Shown here: one piece after another, positions 37,601-48,100 of the stretch
Numbering within the stretch: position 1 is the stretch's first letter
Layout of the letters: every line of letters begins with the position of its first letter
Assembly (NCBI RefSeq): GCF_004329815.1
Contig: NZ_SJPE01000016.1
Span: 1-59,909, forward strand
From: Flavobacterium silvisoli
Lineage (GTDB): Bacteria > Bacteroidota > Bacteroidia > Flavobacteriales > Flavobacteriaceae
Length of the DNA: 59,909 nucleotides
Direction: 5' to 3'
Program-made: the position numbers and the translations under genes
Notes under the pieces: model-generated
Databases searched by the model: none
What the model saw: only the letters and a program-made list of their open reading frames with translations
Told to the model about the DNA's origin: nothing

Positions 37601-40600
37601 AGGAATGGGTACCGTAACCGGTGCCTTGTCGGCTAACATTACAGGTCTGACTTTGGGTCAAACCTATTATTTTTGGATACGTGTGAAATGTGATGCTACC
37701 AACTATAGTGCCTGGATTGGTTCGGCTACTTTTACTACTTCTACTTTGGTGGTTGTTAATATGTCTAACGGATCACAGTCAACCTGTAACGCCAAGTTTT
37801 ATGATAGTGGCGGATTCTCCAGTGTTTATACCAGCGGTGAAACTTATACTTATACTTTTTCACCTGCTTCGGGTAATAACCTGAAAGTGGTTTTCAACTC
37901 TTTCAATACAGAACCGGGTTACGACTTTTTATCTATTTACGATGGTCCAAATACGTCTTCTACTTTGTTAGGTACATACAGCGGTACTCAGATTGCTGCC
38001 GGTCAGGCGTTTTATTCTTCGGCTGCTAATGGAGGTAGTTTGACCTTTAAATTTGTTTCAGATGGTTCTTTGACTTACTCGGGTTGGGATGCCAACATTA
38101 CTTGTGTTAATGTGCCTACTATTACCAGTTTCAGTCCAACTTTTGCCTGTGCCGGCAGTACTCCTTCGGTAACTCTGACCGGAACTAATTTTACCACTGC
38201 CAGTTCCGTAACTTTTAATGGTGTAGCGGCTGCTTTTACGGTAGTTAATTCTACCACCATCACTGCCACTTTACCGGCCTCTGCGACTTCGGGCTCTATT
38301 GTTGTCAATACGCCGGATGCATCCGGTTCAAGCAGCAGTTCTTTTGTAGTCAGACCGGTGCCTTCGACACCTAATGCCGGAGCGGATGTTGTCATCTGTG
38401 CCGGACAAAGTACTAATTTGAGTATTGCACCTGTTTCTACTACCGGCTCTTTAGCGACAACTCAGGTAGGAGGCAGTGGTTGTACAGGAGGAAATATGTT
38501 TAATATAGTTTCCGGTCCTAGTCCGATTACCTTGAATGCTTTTGATATTGTTCCTAACAGTACCGGTTTGCAGAGTGTTAACGTATACTATAAAGTAGGT
38601 ACTTATGTAGGCAGTGAAACGAATGCTGCCGCATGGACATTGTTAGGTACCTATTCTGTAAACGGGGTGGCCAAAGTGTTGATTAATATGCCAACGGCTA
38701 ATCTTGTGATACCGGCTGCCACTACTTATGGTATTTACATCAATTATGATGCTTCTTACACCATTGGCTCTAATACTTATTCAAATACTGATTTGACCAT
38801 TAATACCGGTGCCGGATTGTGTGGTTCATTTAGTGGGGTAAATGCCTCGAGAACCTTTAACGGTAAGGTGTATTATTTAATAAATGCAACTCCTACTTAT
38901 GCCTGGACACCTTCTACAGGTTTGAGCAGTGCCGCTGTTTCTAATCCTGTTGCGACACCTAGCAGTACTACAACGTATACGGTAACAACTACCGTAAACG
39001 GATGTACTTCTCTTAGTGATGATGTGAAGGTTACGGTAAATCCTTTACCTACGGCTACTATACCAACGGCCGGAGGGAATATATGTGCCAACTCGGTTGT
39101 TCCAATAACTGTTACAGGAGTGGCAGATTCATTTACCTGGACATCGAGTGCGGCTAATACTTTGTTTACAGATGCTACCGGTTCAACGCCTTATATTGCG
39201 GGAACCAATACTACTTTAGTTTATATCAAAACAGCTGTATCGGCTACCGTAACTGTTACCGCAACTAATGTATCAACGTGCTTCGTTACTGCTTCAGTTT
39301 CTTTTTCGGTGGTTACCAAAACATTTAGTGGTGGTTTGTGGACACCGGCCGGCCCGCCTGCTAATGACGGTACTGAGAATTTGGTTTTTGCAGCAGGTAC
39401 CTATAACTCTTCCGGTAATTTGTCGGGCTGTAGTTGTACGGTTTCAGGTGCTACGGTTACCTTTAACAGCGGTCACAACTTGTCGTTGGTGAACGGATTG
39501 ACCGTTTCTTCGGGGTCTATTACTTTTAATGATGGAGCCAGCTTATTGCAAACCAATAATGTTGCGAATACCGGAAATATCATTTACAAAAGAAATTCTA
39601 CTCCTTGTTTTAAATACGATTATACTTATTGGTCGAGCCCGGTTGCCGGACAGACTTTGGTGAATTTATCGCCCAACAGTTTTGCTGACGGATTCTTTGA
39701 GTATAACCCGACTATACCTTCGTGGCAACAAATCTTTACCGGTAATACTATGAGTATCGGAAAAGGGTATTTGATTCGAGTGCCTAATACTTATCCGGTT
39801 TCACCCGCACTGCCTATCAACTTTACAGCAGTATTCAGTGGTGTGCCTAATAACGGAACTATTCCGCTTACAGTGGTGCACAATCCGGCCAGTGAGTTGA
39901 ATCTGATTGGAAATCCGTACCCGAGTGCTATCAATGCTACGGCTTTGGTCACCGATCCGGGCTTTAATGTGAACGGCAATTTCCTTGGCGGAACCCTTTA
40001 TTTCTGGTCGCATAACACGAATTTGAATATGACCACCGGCCAATACACGTTCAGCGATTACGCCGTGTGGAATGTATTGGGAGGAGTCAATACTTACTAT
40101 TCCGGGAATTTAGGTTCAGGAAACACCAATGCGCCCAACGGCAATATTGCGGCCGGTCAGGGCTTCTTTGCCAAAACGCTGGCCTCTGGAACTGCTTACT
40201 TCAGAAACAGTATGCGTACCGGTGGAGCGACCAATACTAATGCTAATTTCTATCGTACTACTTCTTCGGCTCACACAACCAGTTCAACTTCTGATAACGG
40301 GAATACTTTTGAAAAACACCGTATATGGTTGGATATAGATAACGGGGCTGATGCTTACAAACAAGTGTTGGTAGGTTATATTGAAGGAGGAACTGATGGA
40401 TTGGATCGTTTGTTTGACGGAGAAATGGTGGATAATGGCAATGATGTTACTTTTTATTCAAAAGTTGACAACACCAAATTGACCATTCAAGGGCGCGGAT
40501 TAACTTTTGCTCCGACTGATACTTTTGCCTTGGGGTATAAAGCTAAAGTGGCTAATACTTATACTATTACCTTATCGGATTTTGACGGGTTGTTTGCTGA

Positions 40601-40979
40601 TCAGGCTATTTATCTGGAGGATCAATTGCTTAACGTAGTTCATAATTTGAAAGCCGGGGCTTATACTTTTGCCAGTGAAGTAGGGGAGTTTGAGCATCGT
40701 TTTGTGCTGCGCTTTACTTCGGAAACTTTGGGTGTGCCAACCTTCAGCGAAAACAGTGTAGTGGTTTATAAAAATACTGACGGATTGTTTGTGAATTCGG
40801 GTCAGGTACCTATGCAGTCGGTTGCTGTTTATGACGTTACCGGGCGTTTGATTACTACTCAAAATCATGTGAATGCTACCCAAGTCCGATTTGCTACTTT
40901 GCCTAAAACCAATCAGGTATTGTTGGTGAAAATCACTTCGGAAACCGGTGCTGTAGTGACTAAAAAAGTACTTTATTAA
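34620..40979 (+). CDS. Giant multidomain surface protein with T9SS-type C-terminal tail
   Basis: 2119 residues, secreted (hydrophobic signal about 18-41, ending GTTAQ). Domains in order: N-terminal jelly-roll-like (about 42-190), CUB-like (195-320), IPT/TIG (about 335-410), Ig-like Cys/Thr-rich repeats (to about 695), fibronectin III-like (695-785), GEVED domain (about 790-940; GITNVTMGTINNTTG), fibronectin III-like, a second CUB (about 1045-1162; DFLSIYDGPNTSSTL), IPT (1165-1245), an Ig-like repeat with a nested insertion (about 1255-1440), and a C-terminal block (NLIGNPYPSAINA, GQGFFAKT) ending in a T9SS sorting signal resembling type C (SVAVYDVTGRLI, QVLLVKI, VVTKKVLY). Likely an adhesin or matrix protein; no enzymatic motif seen. 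Confidence 0.9.
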   Translation: MKKTLLPPPSNLFEHLSPKSTQLIATLLLVLTLGFTTGTTAQCIGPYQYFESFRPAASKGTMTTTDGWTFGSGAVTPTTSSSQARSGLNVLVFGNTVGNTATTPAMSNPGTFSFWYKSTTTDTFTVEWSTDNFATSTSSTYSATSTYQLASITGFGGAASVKFRITITVGGGTLYVDDMACTSTIAADNKIVVSAWGAATSTITCNPVTVPASGNGTLNFYDQGGLYDNYNKSQTQIIHFAPATIGERVKFVFNSFVIDALSPNTNITVYDGDTTGATPFTGLNGVTSVANGTQVTSSHISGYITVKFVTTTSASALTVASTGFDITVSSVGAASITGLGAANGCLNANLVINGANLSGATAVTINGTAASIVSNTATVITVTPGAGTTGTGPVVVTLPSGAISAPTNYTIDATPSFSAGPSAATQNICLNGSATALSVTANNGGGTISKYEWYSNTTASTSGGTLVATNNTSATTNTYTPLTTTQGTLYYYVVVSNTTGCSATSAVSGAIVVDAPVVITAQPSTASQSLCISDTATALSVAATGGSLTYQWYSNAANNNTTGTPISGATSSTYTPPTVFGTKYYYCVVSNGAPCSSSVSSAVSGGVTVNPSPTGVSVTGGGSYCGSATLNASNGSSGTIYWQGTTSNGTSTATASTSQSVSASGTYYFRAQSAAGCWGNQGSATVTIETVTPGVATATAATGITTTGFTANWTAGANATGYYLDVATDAGFTSMVAGYSNLNVNNVLTYAITGLANSTTYYYRVRAYRNGCVAANSNTISCATTSPSYCTPNGSAYSQDPQGITNVTMGTINNTTGIEVTNYGNYTAFSTNVYAGATQSFSVTYRTGYTYDTSIWVDWNNDGDFADAGELVYQGNSASTIPATVTGSFAVPVLNSDSTSTIGAHRLRIGGTDFGPLTDPCRNGSWQAFEDYTLNVISVPPCSVSVPSALTTINVAATSATLVWSDSAMTPNTIYNYYVSTSNVAPPADGSNPVGMGTVTGALSANITGLTLGQTYYFWIRVKCDATNYSAWIGSATFTTSTLVVVNMSNGSQSTCNAKFYDSGGFSSVYTSGETYTYTFSPASGNNLKVVFNSFNTEPGYDFLSIYDGPNTSSTLLGTYSGTQIAAGQAFYSSAANGGSLTFKFVSDGSLTYSGWDANITCVNVPTITSFSPTFACAGSTPSVTLTGTNFTTASSVTFNGVAAAFTVVNSTTITATLPASATSGSIVVNTPDASGSSSSSFVVRPVPSTPNAGADVVICAGQSTNLSIAPVSTTGSLATTQVGGSGCTGGNMFNIVSGPSPITLNAFDIVPNSTGLQSVNVYYKVGTYVGSETNAAAWTLLGTYSVNGVAKVLINMPTANLVIPAATTYGIYINYDASYTIGSNTYSNTDLTINTGAGLCGSFSGVNASRTFNGKVYYLINATPTYAWTPSTGLSSAAVSNPVATPSSTTTYTVTTTVNGCTSLSDDVKVTVNPLPTATIPTAGGNICANSVVPITVTGVADSFTWTSSAANTLFTDATGSTPYIAGTNTTLVYIKTAVSATVTVTATNVSTCFVTASVSFSVVTKTFSGGLWTPAGPPANDGTENLVFAAGTYNSSGNLSGCSCTVSGATVTFNSGHNLSLVNGLTVSSGSITFNDGASLLQTNNVANTGNIIYKRNSTPCFKYDYTYWSSPVAGQTLVNLSPNSFADGFFEYNPTIPSWQQIFTGNTMSIGKGYLIRVPNTYPVSPALPINFTAVFSGVPNNGTIPLTVVHNPASELNLIGNPYPSAINATALVTDPGFNVNGNFLGGTLYFWSHNTNLNMTTGQYTFSDYAVWNVLGGVNTYYSGNLGSGNTNAPNGNIAAGQGFFAKTLASGTAYFRNSMRTGGATNTNANFYRTTSSAHTTSSTSDNGNTFEKHRIWLDIDNGADAYKQVLVGYIEGGTDGLDRLFDGEMVDNGNDVTFYSKVDNTKLTIQGRGLTFAPTDTFALGYKAKVANTYTITLSDFDGLFADQAIYLEDQLLNVVHNLKAGAYTFASEVGEFEHRFVLRFTSETLGVPTFSENSVVVYKNTDGLFVNSGQVPMQSVAVYDVTGRLITTQNHVNATQVRFATLPKTNQVLLVKITSETGAVVTKKVLY

Positions 40980-41019
40980 ACGTTAAATTTTACTGTTTTA
41001 CTATACTATAAATTAGAAG

Positions 41020-41049
41020 GAGCTTCCTGTTTGGGGGCTCTTTTTTTTT
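41020..41049 (+). terminator. Terminator after the 2119-residue gene
   Basis: Stem GAGCTTCC / GGGGGCTC (8 bp with two G-T pairs), loop TGTTT, then nine Ts. Confidence 0.8.
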
Positions 41050-41174
41050 GGTTGTTGGTTTTTGGTTGTTGGTTTTTGGTTGTTGGTTTTTGGTTGTTGG
41101 TTTTTGGTTGTTGGTTTTTGGTTGTTGGTTTTTGGTTGTTGGTTTTTGGTTGGTGGTTTTTGGTTGGTTGGTGG
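41049..41174. repeat. 14-bp tandem array TGGTTGTTGGTTTT
   Basis: Seven exact copies then two degraded ones. The unit is two heptamers. The rest of 41175-41700 is AT-rich with no gene visible. Confidence 0.9.
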
Positions 41175-41719
41175 TTATCTATTATTTGTAGTCTTTTTTT
41201 GTAAGAGATGTTGTGGTGTTTTGATTTGAATGGATGTTGGTTTTTTGTCTTTTTGGATTTGTTTCCAGCTTTTTTTGGGATTGTTTTTTTTGTTTAACGA
41301 ACCTCCTTTTTTTTGTAGTTGATCAGATAGTCTTTTGTCGTAAACAGCATTTGTTTTTTTATTTTTCGATATTGCTTTAATGTGTTGATATATAGTGATT
41401 TGTATTTCGTTTTTCTTTAATTAAAAACTTGTTTTTCAGTTAGGGTTTTTGGGGGTTGTTTTGTTTCATAATTGTGTTGTAGTTGTACTAAAATTTGCAT
41501 CAGCAGCCTTACCCTGAGAAGGGTTAAAATATAACCGTTTCATAACCTTATGTTTCCCTTTTTTTGGATTACAAAAAAAATGTTTATAAGCTATGGACTA
41601 CACCAAAAGGGCGTTCATCGGTTTTAGGTGTTTTTTGTCGATGTTTTAACATTTTTGTTGTTAAATATTTATTTATATAACTATATTAACACCCTCTTAA
41701 CATTTTGCTAAGTTTATCT

Positions 41720-42007
41720 ATGACCCAACTTTACGCCTCATTTTCTACTAACCTACTCCCGTTCATCAGTGTGCTGTTGTTTACTGAAGTGGCGTTTGTT
41801 TCACAGCTTAACCTCAAATCTGAGGGGGTAAAATTTTCTGTGCTTAGCGCTTTTTTCGGTGGGTTAACTGCGGGTCAACAGGCTGTAGCTCACAACATTT
41901 CCAATCGTATTTTCACATCACAAGTTAGCTTTCACAATTACTTTTTAGCTTATGTTTCCTCCCACGGCAGTGGTGGCGGAGGCGGAGGCGGAGGTCATGG
42001 AGGCTGA
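41720..42007 (+). CDS. Possible small protein with Gly-rich tail upstream of the 5329-residue gene
   Basis: A 95-residue open frame from ATG (TTG 41705 is an alternative) beginning MTQLYASFSTNLLPF, with a hydrophobic segment (LLPFISVLLFTEVAFV) and a tail of GSGGGGGGGGHGG encoded by seven or more GG-rich codons. A TAAGTTTA box (41709-41716) is one mismatch from TAnnTTTG but lies too close to serve both transcript and this ATG comfortably. It is not recognised as any known family. It may be a real gene, a leader peptide, or chance within the 5' leader of the giant gene. Confidence 0.3.
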   Translation: MTQLYASFSTNLLPFISVLLFTEVAFVSQLNLKSEGVKFSVLSAFFGGLTAGQQAVAHNISNRIFTSQVSFHNYFLAYVSSHGSGGGGGGGGHGG

Positions 42008-42080
42008 CAGGATTTAGAAGCGCATCATGCGCTGTCCCTCTAAAAATAATATAAATGAACGCAGTACATCTCTTTACTGC
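42006..42080 (+). promoter_or_regulatory. Two hairpins in the leader of the 5329-residue gene
   Basis: Outer GACAG/CTGTC enclosing GCGCATCATGCGC (42006-42036), and GCAGTA/TACTGC with an 8-nt loop (42061-42080). A T run follows at 42091-42096. Could terminate or attenuate transcription before the giant gene. Confidence 0.5.
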
Positions 42081-42114
42081 ATCATAACAATTTTTTAACC
42101 CAATTTTTTAATTT

Positions 42115-45100
42115 ATGAATAACAACTACAATCCTTTGTGCGACAGTACGGATACTTCGCGCAAACGAACATGGCAAAAGAAGATAGCACTACTGCTATT
42201 TTTTGTCATGTTTAGCGTTTTTGGAGTTAGTGCTCAGGTTACTACCAATGGAGGATCCGGTTTAGCCGGAACTTATGGTAGTTTGTCTGCGGCTATAACG
42301 GCTCTGAATGGTGCTACGATTACGAGTCCGGTGGTGATTACACTCTCGGGCAATGAGACGGCTCCTGCCGGTGGTTATAGTATAACCAAGTCAGGAACCT
42401 CTACCAACACTATTACCATACAGGGTAGTAGTAGTACTATTACGGCTTCGTCTGGGTTGACAGCTGGTTCAAAGACTGATGCTATTTTTAAAATTATTGG
42501 AGGTGATTATATCACTATTCAAAATTTTACAATGGTTGAGAATTCTGCGAATACCACTGCGGCTGTTGCGACTAACAACATGACAGAGTTTGGTGTGGCT
42601 TTATTTGCCGCCAGTACTACGGATGGTGCTCAGAATAACACTATTCAGAATAATATAATTACTTTGAGTAGCGCCACCGGTTATCAGAATGCAATTGGAG
42701 TATTTTCTACCACTGCTTCTTCGTCAACCAATGGAGCACAGGCAGCTGCATCTATTGCAGGTACTAACTCTAATAACAAATTCTACGGGAACACTATATC
42801 AGGTGTAGCGCATGGGTTTTATTTTATTTCGCCAGCTCAAACCGCTACTGTTTTTGAAAGTGGAAATGATATTGGAGGAACATCCTCAGCAACGGGTAAC
42901 ACGATTACCTACGGTATTTCAAATACAGCCGGAGATTTAGGTTTTACCAGTTATTCAGGATCTACTCCAGCGGGGGTTTATTTCAGAAATGTTGTCGGAA
43001 ATAGTGTGCGTTACAATACAATCACTTCACAATCCGGATTGACTTTGACTTCCGGGGGTATTTTTTCTGCTAATGGAACTTCACCAACGGGTGTAACTTA
43101 TACTTCTAATTTCAGTAATAATACCATTACTATTACCAATGCTTCTACAACAGCGGTAACCGGTATTGATTTTGGTTCCGGTTTGTCAACAGGAACAATT
43201 ATTGCAAATAATAATAATATAACGCTCAATCAGAATGCTTCTGCGGCTAATTCTGCTGCTTATGTTGGGATTAAAGCAAGTTATTCTTCTGCTACCAATA
43301 CTTGTAATAGTAATAACATTACTATTAATCAAACTACAAGTGGTACCGGTGTTACATCAAGTACATTGACAGGTATTACGCAAGCAGGAGCTGCTACTAC
43401 CATAAATGCATTAAACAATATTATATTGTTTAACCAAACTACATCCTCTTCCAGTGCTGTTACCAGTGCTGTGAATGGTATTGTTGCGACTTCCGCTTCA
43501 ACTACAGTTAATATTGGTAGTGCCGGTAACGGAAATACCATTACTGTTAAACAAGATGTTACCGGTTCTGGATCTTATGGTTCCGGGGCTTTATCTTTTA
43601 TCAATGTAGGTGCCGGTCATGGGACTCTTAATGTAATAGGAAATACTATTAATAATACAGGGTCTTTAATTCGAACTACTTCGGGTAGCACATACGGGAT
43701 TAATCACAATGGAACCATAGTAACTGCATTAGCGGTTAATAATAATACCATTAATTTAGGTTTTGGTTCTACAGGACCTTCTTCTGTTTATGGTATCTAT
43801 TCTAATAGTTCTACTGTTTTAACAGGGGGGTATAGTTTAGCTAACAATACAATCACCTTGGCAGGAACTGTTGGCTCTTCTACTGCATACGGTATTTACA
43901 ATGCAGACGGAGGATCAGTTTCTAATAAGACTGTTACTGGAAATACTATAACCATTTCTGGAGCGTCAACTACATTAAAAGGAGTTTATATTGGTTATGC
44001 CAATATATTGACAATTTCTGGAAATACTTTTGACTTGAGTTCTACAGCGACAGCACCAACTGCGATGGTTGGATTGGATGTAATAACAAATGCAACAGGT
44101 GCTCACTCTATAACCAATAATACAATAACACAGTTAACATTTAGCGGAGTGATAACTTCTTCACCTACGGTTAGTGGAATTGCTATTGCATCGGGTAATG
44201 CAGCTAATGTTTTTGGAAGTACCATTAAAGGTATTTCTGTAGGTGCTGCTACAAGTAGTGGTTCTCCAATTGTTGACGGAGTTTTAGTTTCAGGTGGAAC
44301 AGCGATAAATGTATACCAAAATAAGATATACGGTATTACCACTGCGTCTACTGGAACTTCAACCGTTGTTAATGGAATCAGAATAAGTGGAGGTACTGCT
44401 AATAATGTTTATAATAACTTAATTGGAGGATTAACGGCTTCAGCTGCCGCTTCTACGGATGCTTTAAGAGGTATTAGTGTTACTTCTACCACTACATCTT
44501 CGACTCAAAAGATTTATTACAACACTATTTATTTAAACGGAACGTCTTCGGGAGCTAACTTTGGTTCTTCGGGAATTTATCATGTTTATAGTGCTACAGC
44601 TACCACATCTGCTTTGGATATGCGTAACAATATCATTGTTAATGCTTCAGGAGCTAACGGAACCGGTTTGGCGGTAGCTTTCAGAAGAAGTTCGGCTACT
44701 GATTTGGCTAACTATGCTACTACCTCAAACAATAACTTGTTTTATGGTACCAGTGGTGTATACAATAACGGTACAACAACTTATGCTTTCGGACCTTTCC
44801 AAACTTTGGTTAGTACCCGAGAGACAGCTTCTAAATCGCAAAATCCAACTTTTGTCAGTACGACAGGTTCAGATGCAACATTCTTGAATTTTGCCAATGG
44901 AGCTATCAACCTGGCCGGAGGGAATGCACAAGTTATTTCAGGATATACTACTGATTACAGTGGGGCAACCAGAGATGGCAGTGCTCCGGATATGGGAGCC
45001 TATGAGTTTAATCAAGGATCTATACCGGCACCGACTATTGCTGGATTCACTACCGCTTTCAGTCCGTCGGCACCTATTTATTTGTGTTCAGCCGGAGGTT

Positions 45101-48100
45101 CTGTGGTTACCATTACCGGTACTGCTTTAGATACCGTAAGTTCGGTGTTGTTTAACGGAGGATCCGGCGTTAACCTTGCGGGGACTATCACCGCTCAATC
45201 GGCAACTTCGTTAACTGTTACTTCGCCTGCCGGAGTAGTGGATGGTATTATCCGAGTGATTAACCCGGGAGGTTCTGCTGATTCGAGTACGGCATTTACC
45301 ACTGCTGATCCGCCTACAGTAGGTGTTAGTTCGGCAGCCACTATTTGTTCGGGTTCGAGTACTACTTTGACTGCAACCGGAGCTAATACTTATGTCTGGT
45401 CACCTTCTTTAGGGTTGAACGGCACTACAGGTTCGTCTGTATTGGCCAGCCCTACAACCAGTACAACGTATACCGTAACCGGTACGAGTACTGCAGGATG
45501 TACTGCAACTGCCACTGTGGCGGTTTCGGTTAGCCCGGTAGCCAGTGCCATATCAATTGCTAAAAATCCAGGAACTATATGTATTGGAGGGACTACTACT
45601 TTGACTGCTTCCGGTGGTACTGTTAGTTCTTCTGCTTCTAATTATGGTTTTGCTGCCACTTCAGGTACTTTTACGCCACTTTCAGGTGCAACTGCTGTTA
45701 CATCAATAAAAGCGGATACGGCTATTTCAACGGCTGTTCCTATCGGGTTTAGCTTTAACTTTGGTGGTACTAATTACACGAATGTTTATGCTGATTCGAA
45801 TGGTATTTTATCGTTTAATGCCAGTGCAACTTCTCAAACCACAAATACTTTTACGAGCTCTAATAACATTTACCCATTAATTGCTCCACTATGGGATGAT
45901 AATGACGGTTCTCAGACTGTTACGCCGGGATCAGCATCTTATCTTACCACCGGAACAGCCGGAAACAGAGTCTTTACTTTTGAGTGGTTGAACTGGGAGT
46001 GGAACTATTTAGCTAATGATGCTGTAATATCTTTTCAGGTAAAACTATATGAGGCCGATGGTCGAATAGAATTCATTTACAGAAGTGATTCGGCTGCGCC
46101 TGTTTCGCCAAGTGCATCAATAGGTATTGCTACGGCTAATGGTAACTATTTATCATTGAATAATTCAAGTGCTAATCCTACTGCAAGTTCTACTGTAAAC
46201 ACTACAACTATAGCCACTAAACCTGTAACAGGGCAAGTTTATAGTTTTATACCGCCAACGCAACCAACTTTTGCTTGGTCTCCGTCAACAGGTTTGTTTA
46301 CTGATGCTGCTGCTACGGTTCCGTATTCAGGAGGCTCTCAAAAAGTGGTTTATTCTAAATCGAATTCTGCACAAACTTATACGGCTACGGCAACATTGGG
46401 TTCATGTCCGATTACCAGTTCAGTTACTGTGACACCAAATGCTTTGCCAACCATTTCTACCAATGGCACTTCTACTATTTGTGCCGGTGGAGCAGGAGCG
46501 AGTTTAACCGCTACAGGAGGAGTTTCCTATTCTTGGACACCAACAACAGGATTGTCTGCTGCTAATGTGGCTAATCCTACCGCAACTCCAAGCACTACTA
46601 CTATTTATACCGTAACCGGTACAGATGCTAACGGATGTCAAAATACGGCTACTGCTACAGTAACCGTGAATACACCGGTGGTAATCACTACTCAACCGGC
46701 CAATCAAACTGCGGTTGAAAATGGTTCGGTTTCTTTCAGTGTTGTGGCTTCGGGAACTTCGCCAGGTTATCAGTGGCAGTATAGTACCAATGGTGGTAGT
46801 AGTTGGAGTAATGTAGAAGGAGAAACTTCATCTACTTATACTATTGCTTCTGCACCAGCTTCTTTAAATAATAATCAATACCGTGTGATAGTTTCCGGAA
46901 CTGCTCCTTGTGGTTCGGTAACTTCTTCTGTAGTCACTTTATTAGTAGGTTCAGTAGCTATTGCTACCCAACCGGCTAATCAAACTATTTGCAGTAACAG
47001 CAGTGCTACTTACAGTATAGTAGCTACGGGTACTGTTACTTCTTATCAGTGGCAATACAGTACTAACGGTACCACATGGTTTGATTTGGATGGTCAAACC
47101 AACAGTACTTTAGAATTGAGTGGTTTGAGTTCGGCTAATACAGGAACTTTGTTCCGTTGTTCTTTGAACGCCGGTGCCCTTAATTCTAATTCCGCTTCTT
47201 TGACGGTATATGATGCTATTGTTATAGGTACTCAACCTGCCAGTCAAACGGTATGTTCTAATGCAGCTTCGGTAACTTTTACCAGCGCGGCTACCGGTTC
47301 AGGTGTTTCTTATCTATGGCAGGTAAGCACTAACGGAGGTTCATCTTGGACCAATATATCCGGTGCTACTGCTGCTACTTATACTATCAATACTCCGGGT
47401 GTTGGATTGAATAATAATCAATACCGCGTAGTGGTTTCAGGTACGGCGCCTTGTGCTGCAGTTACTTCAAATGCCGCTACTTTAACAGTAACCGATGTTG
47501 CTGTTGCAGCCAGTTCAACTTCTATATGTATTGGTCAATCTGTGACTTTGAGCGCTACTTATACAGGAGTGCCTAATACTACCAGCTCGTCTTGGGTATG
47601 TGCTACCACCGGAAGTGGAGCTACTACTGCTGTTTCGGGTGATTCGGCTGTGGTTACGCCTACGGCTGCCGGAACTTATGTTTATACGTTTACTACTAAC
47701 GGATCTTGTTCGTTTACACGAACTGTTTCTGTTACGGTGAATGCTCTTCCTATAATTTCTGCTGTTACGGCCACTCCAGCTACGGTTTGTAGTGGAGGTA
47801 CCATCAACTTGGCTGCAACAAGTACTGCTATTGCGGCCGGTTCAGTAACTTTAGGTACCGGAACTGCAACAACCAGTACAGCAGGTATTTCTCCTTATTC
47901 AGCTTCTTGGGAAGGTTCAAGAATTCAATATCTTGTTAAAGCCAGTGAATTAACGGCTTTAGGTTTGGTGGCTGGTAACATTACTAGTTTAGCCTTTAAT
48001 GTAACCACAGCAGGTTCTTATACTCAACAAGGATATACCGTTAAAATTGGTCATACAAACGATGCAGCCTTCTCCGGGGCTTATGCTACAATCAATGGTT

